From positions 1-64,000 of the forward strand of contig SVIN01000007.1 of assembly GCA_015069495.1 (NCBI GenBank): DNA of 64,000 nt, read 5' to 3'. The notes under the pieces were generated by a model. That model had not been told where the DNA came from and did not search any database. It worked only from the letters and a program-made list of their open reading frames with translations. This document shows, piece after piece, positions 8,670 through 17,303 of this stretch. Position numbers and translations under genes: made by a program. The stretch's first letter is position 1; each line of letters opens with the position of its first letter. The DNA comes from Clostridiales bacterium. Its GTDB lineage: Bacteria > Bacillota > Clostridia > Christensenellales > Borkfalkiaceae.

Positions 8670-8698
8670 TTGAAATTTTTGAAAAGGTGTGCTATAAT
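8670..8698 (+). promoter_or_regulatory. Promoter of the yicC-gmk-rpoZ block
   Basis: -35 TTGAAA (8670-8675), 17 bp spacer, -10 TATAAT (8693-8698). The rest of the 8452-8743 gap is AT-rich and shows nothing else I can name. Confidence 0.8.
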
Positions 8699-8743
8699 GG
8701 TACGGCTTAGAATTTGGCAGTACGAAAGAGAGGATAAAAACCT

Positions 8744-9619
8744 ATGCTGAGTATGACGGGTTATGGAAAAGGCGAATACGCAGAAGGCGGTTTGGAACTG
8801 ACCTGCGAAATCAAAACGGTGAACAACCGTTATTTGGACGTTTCGATTAAAGCACCCCGCATTTTCGCGGCGTACGAAGACGTTGTGAGAAATACCATCA
8901 GGAAGAAAATGACACGCGGGCACGCGGACGTATATATTTCCCTGAAAGATAAGCGTGAAAAGGAAAGTGCGTTGACCACCGATTTGGCATTGGCGGCATC
9001 CTACGTGGCGGCGGCAAAGGCTTTGCGTGAAGCATTCCCCGATTTAACCGACGACGTAACCCTTTCTTCGGTGCTTCGTTATCCCGAAGTGTTAAAGCAG
9101 GAAGATTCGGTGAGTCTTGACGAGGAAATGACCCATGCTTTGGACGTTGCATTGAATACTGCGCTGGACAACTTGAATGAAATGCGCCTTGTGGAAGGTG
9201 AAAAACTCAAGGCGGATATGCTTGCGAGGGTGGCAACGATTGAGGGCTTGGTCAACGAAGTGCAAACCCGTGCGCCGTTGGTTGCGGCGGAATACCGCGA
9301 GAAATTGACGGCTCGCGTGAAGGACTATCTCGCGGACGTGAAGATGGACGAGGGGAGATTGCTGACAGAAGTTGCCGTATTTACGGATAAGAGCAATATC
9401 GATGAGGAATTGACGAGATTGCACTCTCACATCGAACAATTCAGAAGCATTGCGGAAGAAGGGATTGTGGGCAGAAAGTTGGATTTCTTGATTCAAGAAT
9501 TTAACCGCGAAGCCAACACGACCTGTTCTAAAAGTAACGACGTAACGATTACCCGCGCAGGGCTTGCGTTGAAAAACGAAATCGAAAAGATTCGCGAACA
9601 AGTGCAAAATATTGAGTGA
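8744..9619 (+). CDS. yicC: YicC family endoribonuclease
   Basis: 291 residues, the usual YicC length. Starts MLSMTGYG, the family signature, with NNRYLD soon after, and ends with the conserved region around FLIQEFNREANTTCSKSND. YicC proteins are reported to act as endoribonucleases. AGAGAGG gives a ribosome-binding site. It is the first gene of the conserved yicC-gmk-rpoZ-priA group; remA, often between yicC and gmk in Bacilli and Clostridia, is absent. The stop is directly followed by gmk. Confidence 0.92.
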   Translation: MLSMTGYGKGEYAEGGLELTCEIKTVNNRYLDVSIKAPRIFAAYEDVVRNTIRKKMTRGHADVYISLKDKREKESALTTDLALAASYVAAAKALREAFPDLTDDVTLSSVLRYPEVLKQEDSVSLDEEMTHALDVALNTALDNLNEMRLVEGEKLKADMLARVATIEGLVNEVQTRAPLVAAEYREKLTARVKDYLADVKMDEGRLLTEVAVFTDKSNIDEELTRLHSHIEQFRSIAEEGIVGRKLDFLIQEFNREANTTCSKSNDVTITRAGLALKNEIEKIREQVQNIE

Positions 9620-9627
9620 GGAAGCGT

Positions 9628-10176
9628 ATGAAACATGTATTGATGGCGGTGTCAGGGCCTTCGGGTGTTGGGAAAGGCACGATTGTGAAAACCATTTTAC
9701 AGCGTCGCGAAGACGTGGTGGAATCCGTTTCCTGTACCACCCGCGAACCGCGCGAAGGAGAAGTGAACGGTAAACACTACTTTTTCATTTCCAAGGAAGA
9801 ATTTTTGCGCCGTATCGATGAAAACGACTTTTTAGAATACGATGAACATTTTGGCAATTACTACGGTACGCCGAAATCGTTTGTGGAAGAGACCTTAAAA
9901 ACCAAATCGGTGATTATGGAAATCGACGTAGTGGGCGCGTTGAACGCGAAGAAATTTTTCCCCGACTGTGTGTTGGTGATGATTTTACCCCCGTCTTTGG
10001 AAGAATTGAAAAACCGTTTGGTGGGGCGCGGTACGGAAGGTAAGGACGAAATTGAAAACCGTCTTTCCCGTCTTGAGTATGAAGTATCGCAAAAAGACAA
10101 ATATGATTATCTTATCGTTAATGATGATTTGGAAACCGCGATTGCGGACGTTTGCAAAATTATCGACGGTGAATAA
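9628..10176 (+). CDS. gmk: Guanylate kinase
   Basis: 182 residues. Phosphorylates GMP to GDP with ATP. P-loop GPSGVGKGT near the N-terminus, GMP-binding SCTTREPREGEVNGKHYFF, and the lid R-G-T-E motif (VGRGTEGKDEIENRLSR). ATG 9628 is chosen because TGAGG lies six bases upstream; a GTG four codons earlier overlaps the yicC stop. Translation is likely coupled to yicC. A 77 bp TIR element sits 7 bp after its stop codon. Confidence 0.95.
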   Translation: MKHVLMAVSGPSGVGKGTIVKTILQRREDVVESVSCTTREPREGEVNGKHYFFISKEEFLRRIDENDFLEYDEHFGNYYGTPKSFVEETLKTKSVIMEIDVVGALNAKKFFPDCVLVMILPPSLEELKNRLVGRGTEGKDEIENRLSRLEYEVSQKDKYDYLIVNDDLETAIADVCKIIDGE

Positions 10177-10182
10177 TAGATA

Positions 10183-10259
10183 GGCTCTGTCACTTCACCT
10201 GGTTGATTTTTCTCGTCATTGCTTGAATGCTAAAATCAACCATTCTCTGTGCCACAGCC
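10183..10259. mobile_element. 77 bp non-autonomous TIR element (ISL3-like ends), copy 1
   Basis: Ends are GGCTCTGTCAC..GGTTGATTTT on the left and the complement of GGCTGTGGCAC..GGTTGATTTT on the right. It is nearly the ends of the 453 bp element at 25305-25757 (opposite orientation) joined together, so it is an internal deletion derivative. The flanking 8-mers AATAGATA and TAAAGATA match at 6 of 8 positions. The ends and an 8 bp duplication recall ISL3-family elements; no transposase is present. Confidence 0.7.
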
Positions 10260-10318
10260 TAAAGATAAATAAAAAAATTAAACAAGAAAAAAATACATAG
10301 TAAAAGGAGTATAGAGAT

Positions 10319-10540
10319 ATGATTAATGAACCTTCTGTTGACGTAATGATCAGAAAATTGGGTACGGAGGAGGATCCGATCAGCCGTTACGCGCTTTGCA
10401 CCATTGCAGCAAAACGCGCGCGCCAAATCATTGAAACGGAAAGAAACCTTGGTATCCGTACCACTACGGGTAAAGACAAGGAATTGTTGTCTGCTTGCAA
10501 GGATATTGCAGACGGTAAAGTAGTTGTTGCAAAAGACTAA
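10319..10540 (+). CDS. rpoZ: DNA-directed RNA polymerase subunit omega
   Basis: 73 residues, typical for Gram-positive omega. The conserved YALCTIAAKRARQI segment (Y-x-L-x-x-x-A-x-K-R-A-R-Q-I) folds on the C-terminal tail of beta-prime and helps assemble polymerase. A strong AAAAGGAG lies upstream. The gap from gmk is 142 bp because of the TIR element insertion; the gene is 55 bp before priA. Confidence 0.93.
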   Translation: MINEPSVDVMIRKLGTEEDPISRYALCTIAAKRARQIIETERNLGIRTTTGKDKELLSACKDIADGKVVVAKD

Positions 10541-10595
10541 ACGTGGTTGCCTCGGTATTTGCCGAGGCAATTATTCACAAGGAAAGAGGTAGGGC

Positions 10596-12770
10596 ATGAT
10601 AGCGGAAGTAATCGTCGATATCGCGGCGAGTGAAACGGACAGAATATACGATTATCTCTGCGGCGAGGATACCATCGTCGGCAGTCGGGTCCGCGCGCCT
10701 TTTGGCGGGAAAATCGTACCTGGGTTCGTCATGCGCTTGAAAGAGAAATCGGATGTGCCCTTGGAACGCTTGAAAAAGGTATTGCCCTGCGGGGATGAAT
10801 TGCCCGCATTAAATGCCGAATGTCTTGCTTTGGCTGAGAAATTAACGGCGCGCTACCGTGTGCCGAAGGCGTTGACTTTGCGGTTGTTTTTGCCTGCGGA
10901 AATGCGCACGGGGAAGGTGCGGGAACTTTACCGTAACTATGCCGTGTTAAGCGTACCTTTGGAAGATATGAAACTCGCCAAAACAGCGAAAAACCAATGG
11001 GGTGCGGCGGCCTATCTTGCGGAAAACGGAAAAACCGATTGCGCATACCTCAACAACGTATACCCTGGCGGGGTATCGGCTTTGGAAAAGAAAGGGTACG
11101 TAACCGTCACGAAAGAACAGCTGTTGCGCGACCCGTACAAAACGGTGACAGCGGAAAAGGTGGACCGCACCTTGACCTTCGATCAACAGCGCGCGGTGGA
11201 TACCGTGTGGAATGATGGGCGAACCGTACAGCTTTTACACGGTGTAACGGGCAGTGGAAAAACCGAGGTGTATTTGACCTTGATTGCCAAATGTTTGCGC
11301 GAGGGGAAGAGTTCGATTTTTCTTGTGCCTGAAATTTCTTTAACCCCGCAAATGCTGTCACAGCTTCGCGCGCGGTTTGGGAAGAATGCGGCGATTTTGC
11401 ACAGCGGTTTGTCCGCGGGGGAACGTTTTGATGAGTGGTGGCGCTTGCGTACGGGCGAGGCGAAAATCGCCATCGGCGCGCGTAGTGCGATATTCGCGCC
11501 CTTGGAAAATATCGGGGTGATTATCGTAGATGAGGAACACGATTCCAGTTATTGCAGTGAAACGGCACCCCGATACAACACCTTTGACGTGGCGTTGTTG
11601 CGTGCGAAGAGAAACGGTTGCAAATTGGTTTTGGGGAGTGCGACGCCTTCGGTAGATACCTACAAGCGGGCGCAAGAGGGAGAATTTTCCTTGATTCGCA
11701 TGGATAAGCGTATCAACAAACGCCCCTTACCCGAAATTATCATTGCGGATATGCGACGTGAAGTCCGCCGAGGAAACAATTCTGCTTTTTCAGGTGCATT
11801 GAAAGAGGAGATTGAAAAGTGTCTGGCTGAGGACAAACAAGCGATTTTGTTTTTGAATCGGCGCGGGTATTCGCAAACGGTGATTTGTAAGGAATGCGGG
11901 TACGTGGCAAAGTGCGAGGCGTGCGACGTGTCCTTGACCTATCACCGCGACGAAGGGTGTTTGAAGTGCCATTACTGTGGGATGAAATACAACATGCTGT
12001 CCGCTTGTCCCGATTGCGGGGGGAAGAAACTTTCCTACGCGGGTACGGGTACACAAAGGATTGCGGCGGATTTGGAAAAGCTGTATCCCACTGCGCGGAT
12101 TTTGCGTATGGATAACGACACGACCAGCGGGAAAGAGGGACATTATAAAATTCTTAAAACGTTTGCAGAAAAGAAGGCGGATATCTTGGTCGGAACGCAG
12201 ATGATTGCCAAAGGGCATGATTTTCCTGCGGTGACGTTGGTGGGGATTTTGGATGCGGATATGAGTCTGCATTTCTCCGATTACCGAAGCGGGGAGCGCA
12301 CCTTCCAGCTGATTACGCAGGTAGCAGGACGAAGCGGGCGCGCGGAAGAGCAAGGCAAGGTGGTTTTACAGACGTTTGACCCTGAAAATGAAGTGTTGCG
12401 GTTTGCGACGAGATATGATTACGAGGGATTTTACCAAAACGAAGTATCTTTGCGCGCGGCGATGGCTTTCCCGCCGTTTTCGAAAATCGTGCGGGTAATG
12501 GTGACGGGCGAGGATGATAAAAAATGTATTGAGGCGCTTAGGGAAGTGTACGTGGAATTGGAAAGGCTGTACACGGAAAACCCTGACAAGTTCTTGTTCT
12601 TTAATAAGATGCGTGCGCCGATTAAGCGGATACAAAATAAGTTCCGTTATCAGATATTGATGCGGCTTTGCGATACCTCGATTTTACCGCAGATATACGG
12701 GATTTGCGCGGAAGCGCGGAACCGTGATGCGTTGGTGAGTGTAGAAGAAAACCCGTCGAATCTGAGCTAA
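10596..12770 (+). CDS. priA: Primosomal replication restart helicase PriA
   Basis: 724 residues. Recognises abandoned forks and reloads the replicative helicase. N-terminal DNA-binding domain (MIAEVIVDIAASETDRIYDY), Walker [16 protein letters not shown] box, and a zinc-binding region with the CxxC..CxxC pattern (CKECG, CEAC, CHYCG, CPDCGG), then helicase motifs V/VI (VTLVGILDADMSLHFSDYRSGER, QVAGRSGR). GAAAGAGGTAGGGC precedes ATG. coaBC, usually just upstream in this block, is missing. Its stop codon lies inside the first hairpin of array B. Confidence 0.96.
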   Translation: MIAEVIVDIAASETDRIYDYLCGEDTIVGSRVRAPFGGKIVPGFVMRLKEKSDVPLERLKKVLPCGDELPALNAECLALAEKLTARYRVPKALTLRLFLPAEMRTGKVRELYRNYAVLSVPLEDMKLAKTAKNQWGAAAYLAENGKTDCAYLNNVYPGGVSALEKKGYVTVTKEQLLRDPYKTVTAEKVDRTLTFDQQRAVDTVWNDGRTVQLLHGVTGSGKTEVYLTLIAKCLREGKSSIFLVPEISLTPQMLSQLRARFGKNAAILHSGLSAGERFDEWWRLRTGEAKIAIGARSAIFAPLENIGVIIVDEEHDSSYCSETAPRYNTFDVALLRAKRNGCKLVLGSATPSVDTYKRAQEGEFSLIRMDKRINKRPLPEIIIADMRREVRRGNNSAFSGALKEEIEKCLAEDKQAILFLNRRGYSQTVICKECGYVAKCEACDVSLTYHRDEGCLKCHYCGMKYNMLSACPDCGGKKLSYAGTGTQRIAADLEKLYPTARILRMDNDTTSGKEGHYKILKTFAEKKADILVGTQMIAKGHDFPAVTLVGILDADMSLHFSDYRSGERTFQLITQVAGRSGRAEEQGKVVLQTFDPENEVLRFATRYDYEGFYQNEVSLRAAMAFPPFSKIVRVMVTGEDDKKCIEALREVYVELERLYTENPDKFLFFNKMRAPIKRIQNKFRYQILMRLCDTSILPQIYGICAEARNRDALVSVEENPSNLS

Positions 12771-12900
12771 ACCGCAAGGTTTAGCGGTGAAATTGCACCT
12801 ATGGTGCAGTGAAATTGTGGCGTTGCCACAGTGAAATTGTATCCTCGATACAGTGAAATTTTTTACCTGCGGTAAAAAGTTGTGGCTGTGATTTAATAAG
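12767..12900 (+). repeat. Mini-hairpin array B (GTGAAATT linkers)
   Basis: Begins with CTAAACC-gcaa-GGTTTAG (12767-12784), which contains the priA stop codon. Then four units of GTGAAATT plus a hairpin plus A: GCACC-tat-GGTGC (12795), GTGGC-gtt-GCCAC (12817), GTATC-ctc-GATAC (12839) and TTTTACC-tgc-GGTAAAA (12861). The first three have 5 bp perfect stems and 3 nt loops at exact 22 bp periodicity. A degenerate core, GTTGTGGCTGTGATTTAATAA, follows. Confidence 0.9.
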
Positions 12901-12942
12901 GGTGCAAAGTAATATAGATGTACTTTAAGGAGAATAGATAAA

Positions 12943-13395
12943 ATGGCGATTAGGAATGTTGTGCAAGTGGGTGACGACGTATTAAGACAAAAATGTTTTC
13001 CCGTAGAGGAATTTGACGAAAAGTTGTGGGCGTTGCTCAACGATATGAAAGATACCGTGAAAAAGGAGCAGGGTGCAGGGCTTGCGGCTCCGCAGGTGGG
13101 CGTGTTGCGCCGTCTTGCCGTAGTGGACGTGGAAGAAGGATATTTTGAACTCATCAACCCTGTGATTGTACAACAAAAAGGGGAACAAACGGGTTGGGAA
13201 GGCTGTCTTTCCGTACGCGGTAAAAGCGGTGTGGTTTCCCGTCCCATGAAGGTGACCGTGACCTATCAAGACAGAAACGGTGAAAAACAGCTTATCAAGG
13301 CGAAAGGATTCTTTGCGCGCGCGATTTGTCATGAGCTCGACCACTTAGATGGGGTGTTGTATATTGATAAGGTAACTCATATCGAGAAAAACTAA
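12943..13395 (+). CDS. def: Peptide deformylase
   Basis: 150 residues, the shorter class of bacterial deformylases. Removes the N-formyl group from nascent proteins. Motif 1 GAGLAAPQVG (44-53), motif 2 EGCLSV (metal-binding Cys) and motif 3 HELDHLDG (metal-binding His pair and catalytic Glu) are intact. TTTAAGGAG gives a strong ribosome-binding site. The pairing with fmt downstream is conserved: Fmt adds and Def removes the formyl group. A 405 bp repeat-filled gap separates the two here. Confidence 0.96.
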   Translation: MAIRNVVQVGDDVLRQKCFPVEEFDEKLWALLNDMKDTVKKEQGAGLAAPQVGVLRRLAVVDVEEGYFELINPVIVQQKGEQTGWEGCLSVRGKSGVVSRPMKVTVTYQDRNGEKQLIKAKGFFARAICHELDHLDGVLYIDKVTHIEKN

Positions 13396-13398
13396 GAT

Positions 13399-13519
13399 TT
13401 AAGCGCGGATATACTTCGTAATACTGCGTTACAGATGCGCTTTTCTCGCTCACGTACGTCTTGTACGCTCCCGTCGAAAATGCTCCTGCGCCTTGTCTTA
13501 CTCGTATCTGCGCGCTTAA
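13399..13519. repeat. TAAGCG element, copy 1 (121 bp, TIR)
   Basis: Ends are TTAAGCGCG (13399-13407) and CGCGCTTAA (13511-13519), perfect 9 bp inverted repeats. Internal features shared with the copies at 35473-35592 and 41839-41960 are ATATACTTCG near the left end, TCACGTACGTCT.TGTACGCTCCCGTCG in the middle and CTCGTATCT near the right end. It starts four bases after the def stop codon. No gene is encoded. Confidence 0.8.
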
Positions 13520-13567
13520 GGGGGCGGACGGATTTCGTGGTATTGTGTTGCAGAGGCGCTTTTTAGA

Positions 13568-13774
13568 GTGAATTGAAGCGCAAGCGCTTCGTGAATTGGC
13601 GATGCCGTGAATTGTACCTGCGGTACGTGAATTGCAAGCCAAGGGCTTGCGTTATTGCAGTTATTTATAATAGCCACAACGCAAAATGAAATTTTGCAAT
13701 TCACGACGGTGAAACAGTCAATTCACGAATATACTATATTCAATTCACGCAAAGCAAAAAGCTTTGCAATTCAC
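13568..13774. repeat. Mini-hairpin array C (GTGAATT linkers, symmetrical)
   Basis: Best preserved two-sided array. Four forward units, GTGAATT plus GAAGCG-caag-CGCTTC, GGC-gat-GCC, GTACC-tgc-GGTAC and GCAAGCC-aag-GGCTTGC; then a core GTTATTG..ATAATAGCCACAAC; then four reversed units, each a hairpin followed by AATTCAC: GCAAAAT-gaa-ATTTTGC, GAC..GTC, GAATATA-c-TATATTC and GCAAAGC-aaaaa-GCTTTGC. The def-fmt gap from 13396 to 13800 is almost entirely this array plus the TAAGCG element. Confidence 0.9.
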
Positions 13775-13800
13775 AAGCGAAGCTTCTAGAGGTTTATAAT

Positions 13801-14751
13801 ATGAAAATTATCTATGCGGGGACTCCTGATTTTGCAGTAGCTCCTTTACAAAAATTGATAGAAAACGGCGCGGAAATCGTGGGGGTAATTACACAGATTG
13901 ATAAACCGCAAGGGAGAAAAGGGATATTGACTCCGCCCCCCGTGAAAACGGCGGCGGAAGGGTGGAATATCCCCGTTTTTCAGCCTGAAAAAATTCGTGA
14001 TTTCGTGGAAGAAATCCGTGCGCTGAACGTCGATTTGATGATTACCTGCGCATACGGACAGATTTTAACCCAAGCGGTGTTGGATTCTTTCCCCAAAGGG
14101 GTGTGGAATATCCACGCGGGGTTATTGCCCAAATACCGCGGAGCATCGCCCATTCAAAGCTGTATTTTAAATGGGGAAACGATAACGGGCGTGTCTATCA
14201 TGAAAACGGAACTTGGCTTGGATTGCGGGGACGTATTGTGCGTGGAAGAAACGGCAATCACGGAAACGGAAACTTATGGCGAATTGTCCGACCGATTGTC
14301 CTTGCTGGGTGCGGATTTGATTGTAAAGGCAGTGAAAATGCTGACTTCGGGGGATTATACTTTGACTCCGCAGTCGGAAGAAGGCGTGGGCGTGGTGCGT
14401 AAAATCAACAAGGATCATGCGAAAATCGATTTCACCAAATCGATGGCGGAAATCGTCAATCTTATCCGCGGGATGAATCCTGCCCCGATTGCGTATACGG
14501 AACTTGACGGCAATAAAATCAACGTATACCGCGCGGAAAAGGCGGTGTTGACCGAGGAAGAAATTGTATACGCGCAGGATGCGGTTTGCGGGCAGGTGTT
14601 GTCTGATAAACCCAAGCGCGGTTTGCTTGTGAAATGCGCGGACGGCGCGGTGAAACTGACCGAAGTGCAGGCGGCAGGCGGTAAAAGAATTTCAGGCGGG
14701 GATTTTGTCAACGGCAGAAAGGCTCGCCAAGGGCAGGTATTTACATGTTAA
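13801..14751 (+). CDS. fmt: Methionyl-tRNA formyltransferase
   Basis: 316 residues. Formylates Met-tRNA(fMet) from 10-formyl-THF. Rossmann start MKIIYAGTPDFAV, catalytic HAGLLPKYRGASPIQ (His and the SLLP-like loop) at about 105-120, then the C-terminal OB-like Formyl_trans_C domain. AGAGG lies upstream of ATG. It overlaps the start of rsmB by 7 bp, indicating coupled translation. Confidence 0.96.
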   Translation: MKIIYAGTPDFAVAPLQKLIENGAEIVGVITQIDKPQGRKGILTPPPVKTAAEGWNIPVFQPEKIRDFVEEIRALNVDLMITCAYGQILTQAVLDSFPKGVWNIHAGLLPKYRGASPIQSCILNGETITGVSIMKTELGLDCGDVLCVEETAITETETYGELSDRLSLLGADLIVKAVKMLTSGDYTLTPQSEEGVGVVRKINKDHAKIDFTKSMAEIVNLIRGMNPAPIAYTELDGNKINVYRAEKAVLTEEEIVYAQDAVCGQVLSDKPKRGLLVKCADGAVKLTEVQAAGGKRISGGDFVNGRKARQGQVFTC

Positions 14752-15977
14752 GCAATCCCGTATACGATCCCTTTCAAATTTTGACGAGAATTTATTCGGA
14801 CGGGGCGCACGTCAAGCAAGCCATTGCGGACGTGTATATTGAAGAACAATACCGTTCCCGTACTGTGAAAATTGTATATGGCGTATTGGAAAACGATGGG
14901 TATTTTGATTTCTGTATCCGTCATTACGCCCCCAAAGCCCCCAAATTGGCGGTGCGTATTTTACTGAAAATATCTTTGTACATGTTGCTGTTCATGGATA
15001 AGAAACGTTACATGGTGACCGATTGCGCCGTTAGTTTGTGTAAAAAGCTTGGTAAAAGCGGGGTAAGCGGGTTTGTGAACGCGTTTTTGCGCCGTTTTGA
15101 CCGCGCGGAAGCGGACGGGGCATTGCCTAAGGGCATCGAGGGAGAAGCGATTGCGCTGTCCTATCCTTTGTACGCTTACCGCATGCTGAAAAAGGAATAC
15201 GGCGAACGGGCGAAAGATATTGCCTCGGCAAAGTCCGCGGGGGTGTCCGTACGCTTTGAAAAAAATGCAGATAAATACCTGACGAAAACGCATGTCAAAA
15301 CGCCGTTTGCGGATAATTATATATTTGAAAATTTCGTGCGGGACGAGGGGTTTGACGAGGGGGATTATACCTTTCAATCGGTGGGCAGTATCGCCATTTG
15401 CGATTGCGTAAAACCTTGTGAAAACCTTTTGGACGCATGCGCCGCACCCGGCGGAAAATCGGTGTTGTTGGCGAAAAAGTGCGCGCAGGTGACTTCGTTT
15501 GAATTGCACGCGCACCGCGCGGAACTCATACGCCAATATAAGAAGCGTATGGGTGTGGAAAACGTGACGGAGTACGTAAAAAACAGCGCGGAATTTGACC
15601 CGCAATACGAGGAAAAATTCGACGCGGTGCTTTGTGATGCGCCTTGTTCGGGGTTTGGCACAATCAGTGAAAATCCCGATATCAAGCTGTTTAGAAAGAC
15701 GGAAGATTTCGTGGGTTTGAAAAAGGCGCAGATGGATATTTTGTCCAACGTGGCGCGTTACGTGAAGAAGGGCGGGGCGTTGTATTATTCGACCTGCTCG
15801 CTGTTCGAGTGTGAAAACGACGGGGTTGTGCAGGCGTTTTTAAAGGCGCATCCCGAATATACCGTCGAGGGAATTGACAGTCCTTTGGTGCATGAGAAGA
15901 AGGCGTGCGGGTTGCAATTTTTACCCGATACCGCTTACGGCGCAGGGTTTTACGTGTGTAAAATGGTGAAAGGTTAA
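14745..15977 (+). CDS. rsmB: 16S rRNA (cytosine967-C5)-methyltransferase RsmB
   Basis: 410 residues. N-terminal NusB-like domain (about 1-130: DGAHVKQAIADVYIEEQYR, ILLKISLYMLLFMDK, FVNAFLRR) and a C-terminal SAM methyltransferase with motif I DACAAPGGKS, motif IV CDAPCSGFG (catalytic Cys) and motif VI YYSTCS (second Cys). Methylates C967 of 16S rRNA. It follows fmt with a 7 bp overlap, as in most Firmicutes. Confidence 0.94.
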   Translation: MLSNPVYDPFQILTRIYSDGAHVKQAIADVYIEEQYRSRTVKIVYGVLENDGYFDFCIRHYAPKAPKLAVRILLKISLYMLLFMDKKRYMVTDCAVSLCKKLGKSGVSGFVNAFLRRFDRAEADGALPKGIEGEAIALSYPLYAYRMLKKEYGERAKDIASAKSAGVSVRFEKNADKYLTKTHVKTPFADNYIFENFVRDEGFDEGDYTFQSVGSIAICDCVKPCENLLDACAAPGGKSVLLAKKCAQVTSFELHAHRAELIRQYKKRMGVENVTEYVKNSAEFDPQYEEKFDAVLCDAPCSGFGTISENPDIKLFRKTEDFVGLKKAQMDILSNVARYVKKGGALYYSTCSLFECENDGVVQAFLKAHPEYTVEGIDSPLVHEKKACGLQFLPDTAYGAGFYVCKMVKG

Positions 15978-15979
15978 TC

Positions 15980-16031
15980 TTGCCTCCCTTGTAAAGGGAG
16001 GAGGCGCGGCATAGCCGTGACGGAGGGATTT
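15980..16031 (+). repeat. CCTCCC..GGGAGG / GGCATAGCC dispersed repeat
   Basis: The hairpin CCTCCC-ttgtaaa-GGGAGG is followed by GCGGC-ata-GCCGTGACGGAGGGATTTT. From memory, very similar sequences occur in many copies between genes of gut Clostridia. Only one copy is in this window. Confidence 0.55.
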
Positions 16032-16068
16032 TACAACGATAGTAAGTAAAAAATAAAAGCGGTGAATT

Positions 16069-17133
16069 ATGAAAAAGATTTTACAAGACCTTTCCTATGC
16101 GGAATTGGAAGCCTTGGTATTAGAGCTTGGCGAGAAGAAATTCCGCGCCAAACAGCTGTATGACGGCTTGATGCAGGGGAAGACGATTTTGGGGATAACT
16201 TCCCTTTCCAAAGCTTTTAAAGAACGGTTGTTGGAAGAATACGAAAATGAGCCCGTACGAATCAAGGAGACCTATCAATCCTCGGACGGAACGGAGAAAT
16301 ATCTGTTTGAGTATGCGGATGGGAACTTGGTCGAGGGTGTATTGATGAAATACAAATACGGCTATACGCAATGCGTTTCCACGCAAGTTGGATGCCGTAT
16401 GGGGTGCAAGTTTTGTGCTTCCACCTTGGGCGGTTTGATCCGCAACCTCACCGCGGGGGAAATTTTATCCCAAATTCTTGTGGTAAACGCTTTGCATAAG
16501 GCGGAAGTGGCAGGGCAAGGCAAAGAGGCGCGCGCCGTCACCAACGTGGTGTTGATGGGGAGCGGCGAACCGCTTGACAATTATGATGAGGTGTTGAAAT
16601 TTTTGCGCAACGTAACCGCTGAGGGCGGTGTGTGTATCAGCGCGCGGAATATTTCTCTTTCCACCTGCGGGATTGTGCCGAAAATGTATAAACTTGCGGA
16701 CGAGGGGATTGCCCTGAATTTGACCGTATCGTTGCATGCGACGGATGATGAGTCGCGTGCACGGACTATGCCTGTTGCCAAGGCGTATAAAATCAGTGAA
16801 ATTTTAAAAGCCTGCGATTACTATTTCAAGAAAACGGGCAGAAGATATTATTTTGAATATACCCTGATTGAGGGTGAAAATTGCGACGAGGAACACGCGC
16901 GCGCGTTGGTGCAGTTGTTAAAGGGCAAGCCTTGTCACGTGAATTTGATTCGCTTGAATGAAGTGAAAGAACGCGACCTTAAATCGACGGGGGATAAAGA
17001 CGCGTATCGGTTTTTGGGGTATTTGGAAAAGGGCGGTTTATCTGCCACTTTGCGCCGTCAAATCGGGGTGGATATTGGTGGGGCGTGCGGGCAGCTCCGC
17101 GCAAGCTACTTAGAAGAAACGAAACGCGTATAG
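16069..17133 (+). CDS. rlmN: Dual-specificity 23S rRNA/tRNA adenine-C2 methyltransferase RlmN
   Basis: 354 residues. Radical SAM enzyme methylating A2503 of 23S rRNA and A37 of tRNAs. The CRMGCKFC motif (CxxxCxxC for the 4Fe-4S cluster) follows VSTQVG; GSGEPLDNYDEV, NISLSTCGIVPKM and the C-terminal catalytic Cys region (GVDIGGACGQL) are present. The ribosome-binding site is weak (GCGGTG). In most Firmicutes prpC, prkC and rsgA follow rlmN; here the next gene is rpe, 170 bp downstream. Confidence 0.95.
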   Translation: MKKILQDLSYAELEALVLELGEKKFRAKQLYDGLMQGKTILGITSLSKAFKERLLEEYENEPVRIKETYQSSDGTEKYLFEYADGNLVEGVLMKYKYGYTQCVSTQVGCRMGCKFCASTLGGLIRNLTAGEILSQILVVNALHKAEVAGQGKEARAVTNVVLMGSGEPLDNYDEVLKFLRNVTAEGGVCISARNISLSTCGIVPKMYKLADEGIALNLTVSLHATDDESRARTMPVAKAYKISEILKACDYYFKKTGRRYYFEYTLIEGENCDEEHARALVQLLKGKPCHVNLIRLNEVKERDLKSTGDKDAYRFLGYLEKGGLSATLRRQIGVDIGGACGQLRASYLEETKRV

Positions 17134-17143
17134 CACGGCAAGC

Positions 17144-17208
17144 TGAGCTTGCAGGCAGTAATGTGTCTTATCGTGCGTGTTTGTAGTTGGTTTCGCGCAT
17201 TCACTATC
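17144..17208 (+). repeat. GCAGTAA element, copy 2
   Basis: GCAAGC-tga-GCTTGC hairpin, then AGGCAGTAATGTGTCTTATC, ending TTTCGCGCATTCAC. Close to the copy in array A. It occupies the position where prpC-prkC-rsgA would be expected. Confidence 0.6.
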
Positions 17209-17303
17209 GTGTTTGAGGATAAATTGTGTATTTACAGGATGGATAATCCGTGTTTTAGAAAGCATTCTTAAAATTAAATAATAATTCGTAAGAGGTTTTA
17301 GAT

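Noticed and set aside
16069-17133. rlmN as a frameshifted or shortened gene because of a weak ribosome-binding site
   Set aside because: All motifs and the normal length are present; weak initiation alone is not evidence of decay.
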